A DNA stretch of 64,000 nt, taken from positions 1 through 64,000 of the forward strand of contig DATHRK010000038.1 of assembly GCA_035465395.1 (NCBI GenBank), given 5' to 3'. Below the pieces are notes generated by a model. The model made no database searches, was not told the origin of the DNA, and worked only from the letters and a program-made list of their open reading frames with translations. Shown here piece after piece: positions 51,829 to 61,022 of this stretch. The stretch's first letter is position 1; each line of letters begins with the position of its first letter. Position numbers and translations under genes: made by a program. The stretch is from DATHRK01 sp035465395. Its GTDB lineage: Bacteria > Gemmatimonadota > Gemmatimonadetes > Longimicrobiales > RSA9.

Positions 51829-52635
51829 TCAATCCCCGCGCGCGTCGAGCAGCGTGCGGGCCAGCTCGGCGAACCCCGTGCCCCGATCGCCGGGGGTGAC
51901 GTAAGCGGGCGGCACGGGAAGCCGGTGGAGGTGCCCTCGCACGTTCGCCACGCCGACCGAGTGCCGAAAGAACGCGAACGCTGCGGCGTCGTTTCCGCTG
52001 TCCCCGACGAACAGCCAGCGCGCCTCGTCGGCGGCCAGATCCACGCCGAGCGCATCCCGCGCGGCGCCGATCGCTCCGGTGACCTTGTCCCAGGCGCCCG
52101 GGATCGCGTGCGCGTGCACGGACGAAACGCTCGCGCGCGCACCCTCCTCCTCGATCATGGCCACGAGCTCGTCCACGCGCTCCCGCGGCACCTCGCGGGA
52201 CTCCCCGATGTCGAACGCGAGGTCGCAGCGCCGGGCGCGATGGTCGCCGGTCACGGGCACGTCCGGGAACCGTTCGGCCGCGCGCTCGCGGATCCGCTCG
52301 AGCAGGCGAGCGGCCGTCTCTCGCTCGCTCGGGGTCTGCGCATACCCCTCCCGCACGCGTTCGCCATCCCTCCAGACCCAGCCGGCGCCGTTTTCCCCGA
52401 CCGCCGCCCGCACCGGCCACATGCGCGCGAAGAGGTCCGCCCAGCCGAGCGGCCGTCCGGTGGCGCAGAGCAGGGTGATGCCGGCCCGCGACAGCGCGTG
52501 GATGGCGACGTACGCCTCCGGCTCGAGCAGGCCGCCCCGGGTGACGGTGTCGTCGACGTCGAACAGGACGCCGCGGATGCCGCGCGCGTGAGGCGCGAGG
52601 CTGGCGAGCGGCGCCAGGCGGGATTCGGCGCTCAC
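51829..52635 (-). CDS. HAD-superfamily phosphatase, Cof/sucrose-phosphatase type
   Basis: The 268-residue protein carries all HAD motifs: VLFDVDDTVTRGG (nucleophile and acid Asp), LLCATGRP (motif II) and LFVGDSGNDAAAFAFF (motif IV, metal Asp). A C2-type cap lies between motifs II and III. Close relatives dephosphorylate sugar phosphates, mannosyl-3-phosphoglycerate or trehalose phosphate; the exact substrate is not shown. It uses a GTG at 52635 without a strong ribosome binding site. Confidence 0.88.
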   Translation of the reverse strand: MSAESRLAPLASLAPHARGIRGVLFDVDDTVTRGGLLEPEAYVAIHALSRAGITLLCATGRPLGWADLFARMWPVRAAVGENGAGWVWRDGERVREGYAQTPSERETAARLLERIRERAAERFPDVPVTGDHRARRCDLAFDIGESREVPRERVDELVAMIEEEGARASVSSVHAHAIPGAWDKVTGAIGAARDALGVDLAADEARWLFVGDSGNDAAAFAFFRHSVGVANVRGHLHRLPVPPAYVTPGDRGTGFAELARTLLDARGD

Positions 52636-52742
52636 CTTAGAATCGCCATCAGGAACGCGATCTGGAAACTGAGATCACCTAGCATGCCGCGGTCGACGAG
52701 CATGTCCATTATGGAGAGTCCTCTCAGCGGAGCAAGGCATGA

Positions 52743-52990
52743 GCCGAGCCAGGCACATCGTGGCGGGGGCGTGCGTCGCCACGGATCCCTCCGGGCCTCG
52801 ACCTGGGCCTCGCCGACAGTCTCGGCTTCGCCGTGGACCGCGAGTCGGGCGGCCTGGCGGTCGGCACCGGAAGCCAGCAGGTCCGCATCTACCCGACGCG
52901 CGTGGGACTGCTGGCTCGGGCCGACGCCATCGGCATAGGCCCGCTCGTCGTGCGCGATGCCGAGATCTCCTCGAGGGTCCGGCCGGCCCG
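52743..52990 (+). pseudogene. Possible gene remnant without a start codon
   Basis: After a TGA at 52740-52742 the frame reads LGLADSLGFAVDRESGGLAV then IYPTRVGLLARADAIGIGPL, which has protein-like composition, but it lacks an ATG, GTG or TTG until deep inside. An ATG-started frame at 52739 joins poorly. It may be the tail of a frameshifted gene. The family is not recognised, and the roughly 400-bp gap holds nothing else. Confidence 0.25.
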
Positions 52991-53032
52991 CCGCCGACGT
53001 GACACGAGGCGGGCGCCGGCCGATCTTGCCCC

Positions 53033-53890
53033 ATGCAGATCATCGACGCCGGCATGCTGGCCTTCGCGGCCTTCCACGCGCTCAAGGGCAAGGTCTCCCA
53101 CCCCCTGACGTTCCAGGTGCCGCGCATGGTGCGCGCGATGCTGGCGGACACGCCGGACGCCTACGCGCTCTGCTGGAACGCGGCGCGGCTCCGCAAGGAC
53201 GCGTTGTGGCCGGCCTATCGCGACCGGCCGGAGATCTGGGAGGAGGCGGGCCGGGAGGACTTCGACGCGATGCTGAGAGTCCTCGCGGCGCTCGGCGCGG
53301 TGCAGTATCGGGCCGATGGCTGGGAGGCCGATGAGGAGATCGCGGCGCTCGTCCACCGGTTCGAGGGCACGCGCCAGATACGGATCCGCTCGGACGACAA
53401 GGACTTCTTCCAGCTCCTCAGTGGCAGCACGCGCATGCTCGGCCGCAGGCGAGGGCTCGTCCGCTACTCCGACGTGAAGGAGAAGATGGGCGTCACGCCG
53501 GCCTACGCCGCCGACTTCCAGGCGCTCACGGGCGACAAAGTCGACGGCATCCCGCGCATCCTTCCGCCCGCCGCGTCGAAGAAGCTGCTCGCCACGCGCG
53601 GGCACGTGCGCGACTGGATCGACCGGGATCTGCGCGTCGAGCCCGGCATCAAATGGCGTCTCGAGGAGAGCCGCGAGCAGCTCCGGATCAACCTGGCGCT
53701 CGTGGACCTGTCCGAAGAGGCCGTCGGCCCGCCACCGGCGCCCCTGCTGGAGGGCTGGGGCGATCTGGATGCGGCGCGCGCGATCGGCACGCGGCTGGAG
53801 ATCGGCTACCTGCAGGGCCCGGACCTGGGCGAGGCGTTCGGCGATCTCCGCGAACACGGCGAGCGCACGAGACGCCTTCTCGGCGCTTGA
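53033..53890 (+). CDS. Stand-alone 5'-3' exonuclease (Pol I N-terminal/FEN-like domain)
   Basis: The 285-residue protein matches the 5'-nuclease domain of DNA polymerase I without the polymerase. Metal-binding acids are in the opening IIDAGML, ADGWEADEEIAAL, IRSDDKDFFQLLSG and GDKVDGIPRILP; the last begins the helix-hairpin-helix. It would remove RNA primers or 5' flaps and acts in the cytoplasm. Some substitutions against the consensus exist (EADEE for EADDx), but all acidic positions are kept. ATG at 53033. Confidence 0.88.
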   Translation: MQIIDAGMLAFAAFHALKGKVSHPLTFQVPRMVRAMLADTPDAYALCWNAARLRKDALWPAYRDRPEIWEEAGREDFDAMLRVLAALGAVQYRADGWEADEEIAALVHRFEGTRQIRIRSDDKDFFQLLSGSTRMLGRRRGLVRYSDVKEKMGVTPAYAADFQALTGDKVDGIPRILPPAASKKLLATRGHVRDWIDRDLRVEPGIKWRLEESREQLRINLALVDLSEEAVGPPPAPLLEGWGDLDAARAIGTRLEIGYLQGPDLGEAFGDLREHGERTRRLLGA

Positions 53891-54084
53891 CGGCGGACGT
53901 GTCGTCGACGCGAAATTTGCATGCCGTAGGTGGGGTGCCGCCCCTACGCGGCGGGTTCCGCGCAGGAGGCCGCACATTTTGACGCCGCCTCCCCGCCCCC
54001 CGTAAGCTTGGCATCGCCGCCGAGCCACCGGGGGCCGGTTGCGCGCTGCACGCCGCCATTCCCGGCCGAAAGCGAGGCGCCTGG

Positions 54085-54900
54085 ATGGACGTGATCGCGG
54101 CTTCGGGGGCTTCGGCTCAGCCCTGCCGCAAGGCAGCCCAGCCGCTGCGCCGCGGCATCGCCGCCCTGCTGGTCGTCACCGCCGCCTGCGCGGCCCCTGA
54201 CGCGGCCGAGGAGCCGCCCACCGAAGGCGACGCCGCGCCCTCAGCGGCCTCACCCCCTACCGCGGCCCCCAACACCCTGACCGACGCCGAGAAGGCCGAC
54301 GGCTGGCGCCTCCTTTTCGACGGCGAGACCCTCGACGGCTGGCGGCCGTTCAAGGGCAAGGGCGCGCCCGCGGGCTGGGCGGTGGAGGACGGCACGCTCG
54401 CGCGCGTCGGCCCGGGCGGCGACATCGTCACCGACGAGCGGTTCGAGGACTTCGAGCTGTCGTTGGAGTGGCGGATCGCACCGGGCGGCAACAGCGGCAT
54501 TTTCTACCTGGTGAGCGAAGACGCCGACTACGTGTGGGAGGCCGCGCCGGAAATGCAGGTGCTGGACGATGCGGGGCATGCCGACGGGGAGTCGGAGCTG
54601 ACGTCGGCCGGCTCGAACTTCGCCCTCCATCCGGCTCCGCGCGGCGTCGTTCGCCCCGCCGGCGAGTGGAACGAGGCGCGCATCGTCGTCCGCGACGGCC
54701 ACGTCGAGCACTGGCTCAACGGCCGGCAAATCGTCGAGTACGACCTGGGCAGCGACGACTGGCAGCGGCGCGTGGCCGCCTCGAAGTTCGCCGAGTGGGA
54801 GCGGTACGGGCAGACGCGCGCCGGGCCCATCGGGCTGCAGGACCACGGCGACCCGGTGTGGTTCCGGTCCATCAAGATTCGCGACTTGGGTGCGTCGTAG
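54085..54900 (+). CDS. 3-keto-disaccharide hydrolase-type lipoprotein (DUF1080)
   Basis: The 271-residue lipoprotein has its lipobox at VVTAAC and then a Pro/Ala-rich linker. The concanavalin-like DUF1080 domain shows WRLLFDGETLDGWRPFKGKG, LSLEWRIAPGGNSGIFYLV, EMQVLDDAGHAD and GPIGLQDHGDPVWFRSIKI. Characterised members cleave 3-keto-glycosides. It is the first gene of a seven-gene run that also encodes a GMC oxidoreductase and its small subunit, which would make such keto sugars. The start at 54085 is uncertain because the N-terminal leader is long. Confidence 0.88.
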   Translation: MDVIAASGASAQPCRKAAQPLRRGIAALLVVTAACAAPDAAEEPPTEGDAAPSAASPPTAAPNTLTDAEKADGWRLLFDGETLDGWRPFKGKGAPAGWAVEDGTLARVGPGGDIVTDERFEDFELSLEWRIAPGGNSGIFYLVSEDADYVWEAAPEMQVLDDAGHADGESELTSAGSNFALHPAPRGVVRPAGEWNEARIVVRDGHVEHWLNGRQIVEYDLGSDDWQRRVAASKFAEWERYGQTRAGPIGLQDHGDPVWFRSIKIRDLGAS

Positions 54901-55729
54901 GGCGTGGATCGCCCGCGCCGCGGCGGGGGCGATCGGGGTAGCCGGCGCCCGTTGGCTGGCGGCGTGCGCACGCGGCGCGGGCGCGGCGTTGCCGTCGCCG
55001 TTGGGCGTCCAGCTCTACACCGTGCGCGCCCTGCTCGCGGAGGACATCCCCGGCACGCTCGGGAAGGTGGCGGCCATCGGGTATCGCGAGGTGGAGCTGG
55101 CCGGCCTCCACGGCGCCACCCCGACCGCGTTCCGCGCCCACCTCGACGACGCGGGGCTCGTCGCGCCCTCGAGCCACGTGGCGCTGGGGGAGGTTCGCGC
55201 CGACCTCGACCGCCTGCTGGAGGACGCTTCCACCCTGGGGGTGAGGATGCTGATCGTGCCGTGGCTCGACGCCGAGGAGCGGTCCGCGGAAGGCTACCGC
55301 AAGGTCGCCGACGACCTCGAGGCCGCCGGCTCGCGCGCGTCCGAGGCGGGCATCCGGGTCGGATACCACAATCAGGCCTACGACCACGACCCCCTCGACA
55401 GCGGCACGGGGTGGGACCTGCTCCTCCAGCGCACCGAACCATCGCTCGTGACGATGCAGATGGATGCGTACTGGGCTGTCGCCGGCGGGATCGATCCGCT
55501 GGCGGCCCTACGCGACCACGCGGGCCGGTTCACGAGCATCCACGCCAAGGATCGGAGCGCCGACGGCGCCATGGTCGACGTCGGGGACGGCACGATCGAT
55601 TTCGCCGCCATCCTGGTCGCCGGACGCGCGCAGGGCCTGGAGCACGTCTTCGCCGAGCATGACGAGCCGCGCGACCCGCTGGCGAGCATCCGATCGAGCT
55701 ACGACCACCTGGCGGCGCTGGAGAGCTGA
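54890..55729 (+). CDS. Sugar phosphate isomerase/epimerase-like TIM-barrel protein with export signal
   Basis: The 279-residue AP-endonuclease-2-type barrel is preceded by a basic N-terminus (RRRAWIARAAAGAIGV) and AACARG, suggesting export, perhaps as a lipoprotein. Barrel landmarks include LGVQLYTVRALLAEDIPGTL, VGYHNQAYD and SIHAKDRS, which carry likely metal ligands. Members act as epimerases, isomerases or lyases on keto sugars. The GTG at 54890 overlaps the end of the DUF1080 gene by 11 bases. Confidence 0.85.
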   Translation: MRRRAWIARAAAGAIGVAGARWLAACARGAGAALPSPLGVQLYTVRALLAEDIPGTLGKVAAIGYREVELAGLHGATPTAFRAHLDDAGLVAPSSHVALGEVRADLDRLLEDASTLGVRMLIVPWLDAEERSAEGYRKVADDLEAAGSRASEAGIRVGYHNQAYDHDPLDSGTGWDLLLQRTEPSLVTMQMDAYWAVAGGIDPLAALRDHAGRFTSIHAKDRSADGAMVDVGDGTIDFAAILVAGRAQGLEHVFAEHDEPRDPLASIRSSYDHLAALES

Positions 55730-57513
55730 TGGCGAGGAAAGCGCAGGCGCAGCAAGACGTGATCATCGTGGGGTCCGGCGCGGCCGGCGGCATGTGCGCC
55801 TACGCGCTCGCCGTGCAGGGCGTCAAGGTCCTCCTGCTGGAGGCCGGGCGGCACTACGATCCGCTCACCGAGACGCCGATGTTCCAGCTCCCCATGGAGG
55901 CGCCGCTGCGAGGCGGAGGGACGCGCGAGAAACCGTTCGGCTTCTACGACGCGACGGTGGACGGCGGCTGGGAAGTGCCCGGCGAGCCGTACACGAGCGC
56001 CGACGGGGTGGACTTCCGGTGGTGGCGCGCGCGGATGCTGGGCGGCCGCACCAACCATTGGGGCCGGATCTCACTGCGCATGGGGCCGTACGACTTCGCG
56101 CCCCACACGCGTGACGGCCTGGGCTTCGACTGGCCGATGACGTACGAGGACATGGCGCCGTGGTACGACCGTACGGAGGCCCTGATCGGCGTCTATGGGT
56201 CCAACGAGGGCCTGGAGAACACGCCGGACTCCTCGCCGGGCGTGCTGCTGCCGCCCCCCGCGCCGCGGGTGCACGAGCTCTACACGCGCGAAGTCTGCAG
56301 GGACCTGGGCATCCCCGTCGTGCCCTCGCACCTGGCCATCCTGTCGACCCGCCAGGACGCCGACCGGTGGCCCGCCGAGCTGCACCCGAACAACGAGCTC
56401 GCGCAGCGGGTGCTGCGCGCCTCCATGCGATCGCGCGCGCAGTGCTTCTGGGCTACGCCGTGCGGGCGCGGCTGCTCGATCAAGGCGAACTTCCAGTCGC
56501 CCACGGTACTGCTACCCCCCGCGCTCGCCACGGGCAACCTGGAGATCGTGACCGACGCGATGGTGCGCGAGGTCACGGTCGACGCGCGCGGCAGGGCCAC
56601 GGGAGTGCACTACATCGACAAGACCACGCGGCTGGACGAACACGCGTCCGCGCGCGTGGTCATCCTGGCGGCGAGCGCGTGCGAGTCCGCGCGCATCCTA
56701 TTGAACTCGAAGAGCTCGCGGTTTCCCGACGGACTCGCCAACGGCAGCGGGCTGGTCGGCAAGTACCTGATGGACACCGTGGGGGCCGGGCTCGGTGGCC
56801 AGGTCCCGGCGCTCGAGAACATGCCGCCGCACAATCAGGACGGCGCGTCGGCGATCCACATGTACATGCCATGGTGGTTGTACGGCGACCAGCACGCCGG
56901 GCGTCTCGACTTCGCGCGCGGCTACCACGTGGAGTTCGGCGGCGGGCGACGGATGCCCGGGCCCGGCGCGTTCGGCGGGCTGGAGCGCTACACGGGGGGA
57001 TCCTACGGCCAGGCGCTCAAGGAGGACTGCCGCCGCTACTACGGCTCGTTCATGTGGTTCGACGGGCGGGGCGAGATGATCCCCAACGAGGACTGCTACT
57101 GCGAGATCGACCCCGACACCGTCGACCAGTGGGGCATCCCCGTGCTGCGCTTCGAGTGGAAGTGGTCCGACCACGAGCTCAACCAGGCCAGGCACATGCA
57201 GCGCACCTTCCACGACATCATCACGGCGATGGGGGGCGAGCCGTACAACGACCCGGCCGAGGACGGCGCCGACGCGATCGCGGCGCCGGGGCAGATCATC
57301 CACGAGGTGGGCGGCGTGCGCATGGGGGACGACCCGCGCGACTCGGTGCTCAACCAGTACTGCCAGTCCTGGGAGGTCGACAACCTGTTCGTGACCGACG
57401 GAGGCTGCTTCGTGTCCAACGCCGACAAGAACCCGACGCTGAGCATCATGGCGATCGCGTGGCGGGCGTCCGACTACCTGGCCGAGCAGATGCGTCAGGG
57501 GGCGATCCGATGA
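55729..57513 (+). CDS. GMC-family oxidoreductase, probable glycoside 3-dehydrogenase large subunit
   Basis: The 594-residue flavoprotein has the FAD fold VIIVGSGAAGGMCAYALAVQ and EAGRHYDP, and MLGGRTNHWGRISLRM near the flavin. The C-terminal VGGVRMGDDPRDSVLNQ and NLFVTDGGCFVSNADKNPTL carry the His/Asn active-site region of the glucose-methanol-choline family. Paired with a gluconate 2-dehydrogenase subunit-3-like protein it matches the LacA/LacC-type glucoside 3-dehydrogenase. Its ATG shares one base with the upstream stop. Confidence 0.9.
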   Translation: MARKAQAQQDVIIVGSGAAGGMCAYALAVQGVKVLLLEAGRHYDPLTETPMFQLPMEAPLRGGGTREKPFGFYDATVDGGWEVPGEPYTSADGVDFRWWRARMLGGRTNHWGRISLRMGPYDFAPHTRDGLGFDWPMTYEDMAPWYDRTEALIGVYGSNEGLENTPDSSPGVLLPPPAPRVHELYTREVCRDLGIPVVPSHLAILSTRQDADRWPAELHPNNELAQRVLRASMRSRAQCFWATPCGRGCSIKANFQSPTVLLPPALATGNLEIVTDAMVREVTVDARGRATGVHYIDKTTRLDEHASARVVILAASACESARILLNSKSSRFPDGLANGSGLVGKYLMDTVGAGLGGQVPALENMPPHNQDGASAIHMYMPWWLYGDQHAGRLDFARGYHVEFGGGRRMPGPGAFGGLERYTGGSYGQALKEDCRRYYGSFMWFDGRGEMIPNEDCYCEIDPDTVDQWGIPVLRFEWKWSDHELNQARHMQRTFHDIITAMGGEPYNDPAEDGADAIAAPGQIIHEVGGVRMGDDPRDSVLNQYCQSWEVDNLFVTDGGCFVSNADKNPTLSIMAIAWRASDYLAEQMRQGAIR

Positions 57514-58313
57514 GCGGCGACCGCCGACCGCCGCGGCGAACGGCCGACAGACCCGCACTCGACCCCGGCCCGCCCGAGGCCGTCCGGGTCGCCGAGAGCC
57601 TGCCCGTCCTCCGGCTCCCCTCGTTCCCCCCAGTCGACCGGCGCCGCGTCATCCAGATGATGGCGGCCGCGGCGGTCGCCCCCGCGCTAGGGGGCTGTGA
57701 ACCCGGGGATGAAGGGGGCAGCGCGGGCGGCGACGGCTCGCGGGCGGCCACCGCTCCCTCCCCCGCGAACAACCCGCTGGCGACAGGCACGCCGTGGGAT
57801 CCGGACCTCGTCGCACCGGTGCTTCCCTGGGAGAAGATCCTGACCGAGGACGAGCGCGAAGGCCTCGCGGCGCTCTGCGACGTCATCATCCCCGCCGACG
57901 ACCGCTCGCCGTCGGCGAGCGCGGTCGGCGCACACGACTTCATCGACGAGTACGTGAGCGCGCCCTACAGGAACTTCGAGGACGACCGCGTGCTGGTGCG
58001 CGGCGGACTGGTGTGGCTGGACGGCGAGGCCGCGCGGCGGTTCGGCGAAGGCCAGCGCTTCCGCACGCTGGCGGCGGCGCGGCAGCGCGAGATCTGCGAC
58101 GATATCTGCCACTCCGAGGACGCCGCGCCCGAGTTCGCCTACGGCGCGCGCTTCTTCGACCGGGTCCGCGACCTCACCGCGACCGCGTTCTACACGACAC
58201 CGGAGGGGATGGAGGACATCGGCTACGTCGGCAATGTCCCGCTGTCGGGGCCGTGGCCGCCGCCGCCGCCCGAGGCGCTTCGCCACCTGGGCCTGGAGGA
58301 CACCGCGATATGA
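57510..58313 (+). CDS. Gluconate 2-dehydrogenase subunit 3-like protein with Tat signal
   Basis: The 267-residue protein has a twin-arginine signal near residue 45 (VDRRRVIQMMAAAAVAPALG) with a following Cys. The gluconate_2-dh3 domain shows ILTEDEREGLAALCDVIIPA, ASAVGAHDFIDEYVSAPY and GLVWLDGEAARRFG. Subunit 3 carries its GMC partner through the Tat system and stabilises it. The ATG overlaps the GMC stop (ATGA). The cytochrome c subunit usual in such complexes is not in the window. Confidence 0.92.
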   Translation: MSGDRRPPRRTADRPALDPGPPEAVRVAESLPVLRLPSFPPVDRRRVIQMMAAAAVAPALGGCEPGDEGGSAGGDGSRAATAPSPANNPLATGTPWDPDLVAPVLPWEKILTEDEREGLAALCDVIIPADDRSPSASAVGAHDFIDEYVSAPYRNFEDDRVLVRGGLVWLDGEAARRFGEGQRFRTLAAARQREICDDICHSEDAAPEFAYGARFFDRVRDLTATAFYTTPEGMEDIGYVGNVPLSGPWPPPPPEALRHLGLEDTAI

Positions 58314-59755
58314 GCACGTACGCCGGGTCGGTCGACCGGAGCCGCCTGTTCGTCGGCAGCTGCCTCGCTCTCGTGGCCACCTCGGTCGCGTTCGCCACGG
58401 TCGGAGCGGTGATGCTGGCGCTCAAGCAGGAGTTCGTGCTGACCAACCTCCAGGTCGGCTGGATCGGCGGCGCGGCGCTCTGGGGGTTCGCGATCTCCCA
58501 GCTGGTCTTCTCGCCGCTCTGCGACACGCTGGGGATGCGGTTTCTGCTCAGGCTCGCGTTCCTGGGACACGTCCTCGGCGCGCTCGTCATGATCCTGGCG
58601 AGTGGCTTCTGGATGCTGTTCGCCGGGGCGCTGGTCATCGCGATGGCCAACGGCCTGGTGGAGGCCGCCTGCAACCCGCTCGTCGCCACCCTCTACCCCG
58701 AGGACAAGACCGTCAAGCTGAACCAGTTCCATGTCTGGTTCCCGGGGGGCATCGTGCTCGGCGGGCTCGCGGCGTATGCGCTGGACGCGGCCGGCGTAGG
58801 GGCGTGGCAGGTCAAGCTGGCGCTGATCCTCGTGCCGACGCTGATCTACGGCTGGATGCTGCTGACCCAGCCCTTCCCCGCGACCGAGAACGTCCAGGCC
58901 GGCGTCGGGCTCGGCGAGATGTTCCGCGCCGCCCTCGCCACGCCGCTCATGTGGGTGATGCTGTTCGCGATGGCGCTCACGGCGTCGGTCGAGCTCGGGC
59001 CCAATCGCTGGGTGCCGGCCGTTCTGGAGGCGGGTGGGATGCCGGGCATCCTCGTCCTGGTCTGGATCAGCGGCCTCATGGCGGTCCTGCGCTACCGCGC
59101 GGGCCCGGTGGTCCACCGGTTGTCACCGACCGGCGTGCTGCTGGCGTCGTCGATCTTGTCGGCGCTCGGCCTGCTGGGCCTCTACCAGTGGGGCAGGGGT
59201 CCGCTGGCCTTCGTCGCGGCCACGGTGTTCGCGGTCGGCGTGTGCTACTTCTGGCCGACGATGCTGGGAGTGGTCGCGGAGCGGGTGCCGCGGAGCGGGG
59301 CGCTGGGTCTGGGGCTGATGGGCACGGTGGGGATGGCGACTGTCGGCCTCATCACCGCACCCCAGATGGGCAGGATAGCCGATGAGTACGCGCACGCGCG
59401 GATTCCGGCCGCGGAGACCGTTCCCCTGTTGCGCGACGCCGCGGCGGCGCTCGCCGCTGGCCAAGAGCCGGACGCCCTCGCGGCGGCCGACGCTGCCGCA
59501 GACGTGGTGCGGTCGTGGGACGCCTCCGAGGATCTCCCTTCACCCGCAACGGCCAACGCTCTGCGCGCGGTAATCGCCTCCGGCGGAGACGCGCGGCTCG
59601 TCGACCGTGCCGCTTCGCTGCTCGGGCCCGCCGACAACTACGGCGGCCGCGTGTCGTTCCTCTACGTGGTGCCGCTGTGCGGGATTCTGGCTCTCATATT
59701 CGGCGTCATGTACCTACGCGACCGGCGCGACGTGGTCGGCGCGCCCGATGGCTGA
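58310..59755 (+). CDS. MFS transporter
   Basis: The 481-residue protein has 12 predicted helices. The N-terminal half has VGWIGGAALWGFAISQLVFS and DTLGMRFLLRLAF, a motif-A-like loop. The last helix pair is split by an unusual soluble insert of about 90 residues (about 360-455, DEYAHARIPAAETVPLLRDA onward). In context it probably imports the sugar or keto-sugar handled by this cluster. The ATG overlaps the preceding stop (ATGA). Confidence 0.88.
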   Translation: MSTYAGSVDRSRLFVGSCLALVATSVAFATVGAVMLALKQEFVLTNLQVGWIGGAALWGFAISQLVFSPLCDTLGMRFLLRLAFLGHVLGALVMILASGFWMLFAGALVIAMANGLVEAACNPLVATLYPEDKTVKLNQFHVWFPGGIVLGGLAAYALDAAGVGAWQVKLALILVPTLIYGWMLLTQPFPATENVQAGVGLGEMFRAALATPLMWVMLFAMALTASVELGPNRWVPAVLEAGGMPGILVLVWISGLMAVLRYRAGPVVHRLSPTGVLLASSILSALGLLGLYQWGRGPLAFVAATVFAVGVCYFWPTMLGVVAERVPRSGALGLGLMGTVGMATVGLITAPQMGRIADEYAHARIPAAETVPLLRDAAAALAAGQEPDALAAADAAADVVRSWDASEDLPSPATANALRAVIASGGDARLVDRAASLLGPADNYGGRVSFLYVVPLCGILALIFGVMYLRDRRDVVGAPDG

Positions 59756-59785
59756 CCGCCCCCGCGGCACCGGCGGCGCGGGTCC

Positions 59786-60946
59786 GTGTTGATCCGCTAC
59801 GGGATGGTCGGCGGCGGACCCGGCGCGTTCATCGGCGGCGTGCACCGCATGGCCGCGCGGCTCGATGGTCGCTTCGCGCTCGTGTCCGGCGCCTTTGCCT
59901 CCGATCCCGGGCGGTCGCGGGAAATGGGCGCCGAGCTCGAGCTGGACCCGGCCCGCGTCTACGGGACGTACAACGAGATGGCGGCCGCGGAAGCCGTGCT
60001 GGGACCCGACCAGCGGATCGAGGCGGTGTCGATCGTCACCCCCAACCACCTGCATCACCCCGTCGCGAGGGCGTTCCTCGAGGCGGGAATACCGGTCATC
60101 TGCGACAAGCCCCTCACCACGACGCTCGCCGATGCCGAGGATCTGTGCCGGGAGGCGGCGGCGCGCGACCTGCCGTTCTGCGTCACCCACAACTACTCCG
60201 GCTACCCGATGGTGAAGGAGGCGCGGGAACGGGTGCGCGCAGGGGAGCTCGGGGAGGTGAGGAAGATCCTGGTCGAGTACTCCCAGGGTTGGCTCCGGAC
60301 GCTGCTCGAAGCCGAAGGCCACAAGCAGGCGTCCTGGCGCGGCGATCCCGACCGCGCGGGTATCTCCTCGGCGCTCGGCGACATCGGCACGCACGCCGAC
60401 CACCTCGCGTGCTACGTGGCCGGGCTCGACAAGGCGGAGCTCTTCGCCGATCTGGGGACGCTCGTAGAAGGCCGCGCGTTGGAGGACGACGCGACCGTGC
60501 TCCTGCGCTACGACGGCGGCGCCCGCGGGGTGCTGATCGCGTCGCAGATCGCGGCCGGCGAGCGCAACCACCTGCGGCTGCGCGTCTACGGCAGCGAGGG
60601 CGGGCTCGACTGGGACCAGCAGCGGCCCGATCGCCTCCGGCTGGTGCGCCCGGACGGCACCGAGCTGATCCTGCATGATGGGGCCGACGGGCTGTCCGCG
60701 CGGGCGGCGGCGCATCTGCGACTGCCACCGGGCCACCCCGAGGGCTTCATCGAGGCGTTCGCCAACCTTTACCGCAACTTCGCCGCGACGCTCGCCGCGC
60801 GCGCCGGTCGCTCCGCGAAGGGCCCCTTCGATGACGACTTCCCCACGGTCGCGGACGGCGCGCGCGGCGTGGCGTTCATCGAGGCCGCGGTCCGCAGCGC
60901 GCGCGAGGGCGCCTGGGTGGACGCGCGCTACGAGCCGCCGCGTTGA
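59786..60946 (+). CDS. Gfo/Idh/MocA-family sugar oxidoreductase
   Basis: The 386-residue protein has the N-terminal Rossmann region RYGMVGGGPGAFIGGVHR, then SIVTPNHLHHPVARAFLEAG and PVICDKPLTTTLADAE with the conserved Lys. SALGDIGTHADHLACYVAG has the His/Asp active-site pair. It would interconvert hydroxyl and keto groups of a sugar with NAD(P), fitting reduction of a 3-keto sugar in this cluster. GTG start at 59786, 30 bases after the transporter stop. Confidence 0.92.
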   Translation: MLIRYGMVGGGPGAFIGGVHRMAARLDGRFALVSGAFASDPGRSREMGAELELDPARVYGTYNEMAAAEAVLGPDQRIEAVSIVTPNHLHHPVARAFLEAGIPVICDKPLTTTLADAEDLCREAAARDLPFCVTHNYSGYPMVKEARERVRAGELGEVRKILVEYSQGWLRTLLEAEGHKQASWRGDPDRAGISSALGDIGTHADHLACYVAGLDKAELFADLGTLVEGRALEDDATVLLRYDGGARGVLIASQIAAGERNHLRLRVYGSEGGLDWDQQRPDRLRLVRPDGTELILHDGADGLSARAAAHLRLPPGHPEGFIEAFANLYRNFAATLAARAGRSAKGPFDDDFPTVADGARGVAFIEAAVRSAREGAWVDARYEPPR

Positions 60947-61022
60947 GCCGCGGCGGTCGACGGAGGGCCACCGTGCAGATACGAGATGGCCGACCACGTG
61001 AACCGCGAGACCTCGACGATCG

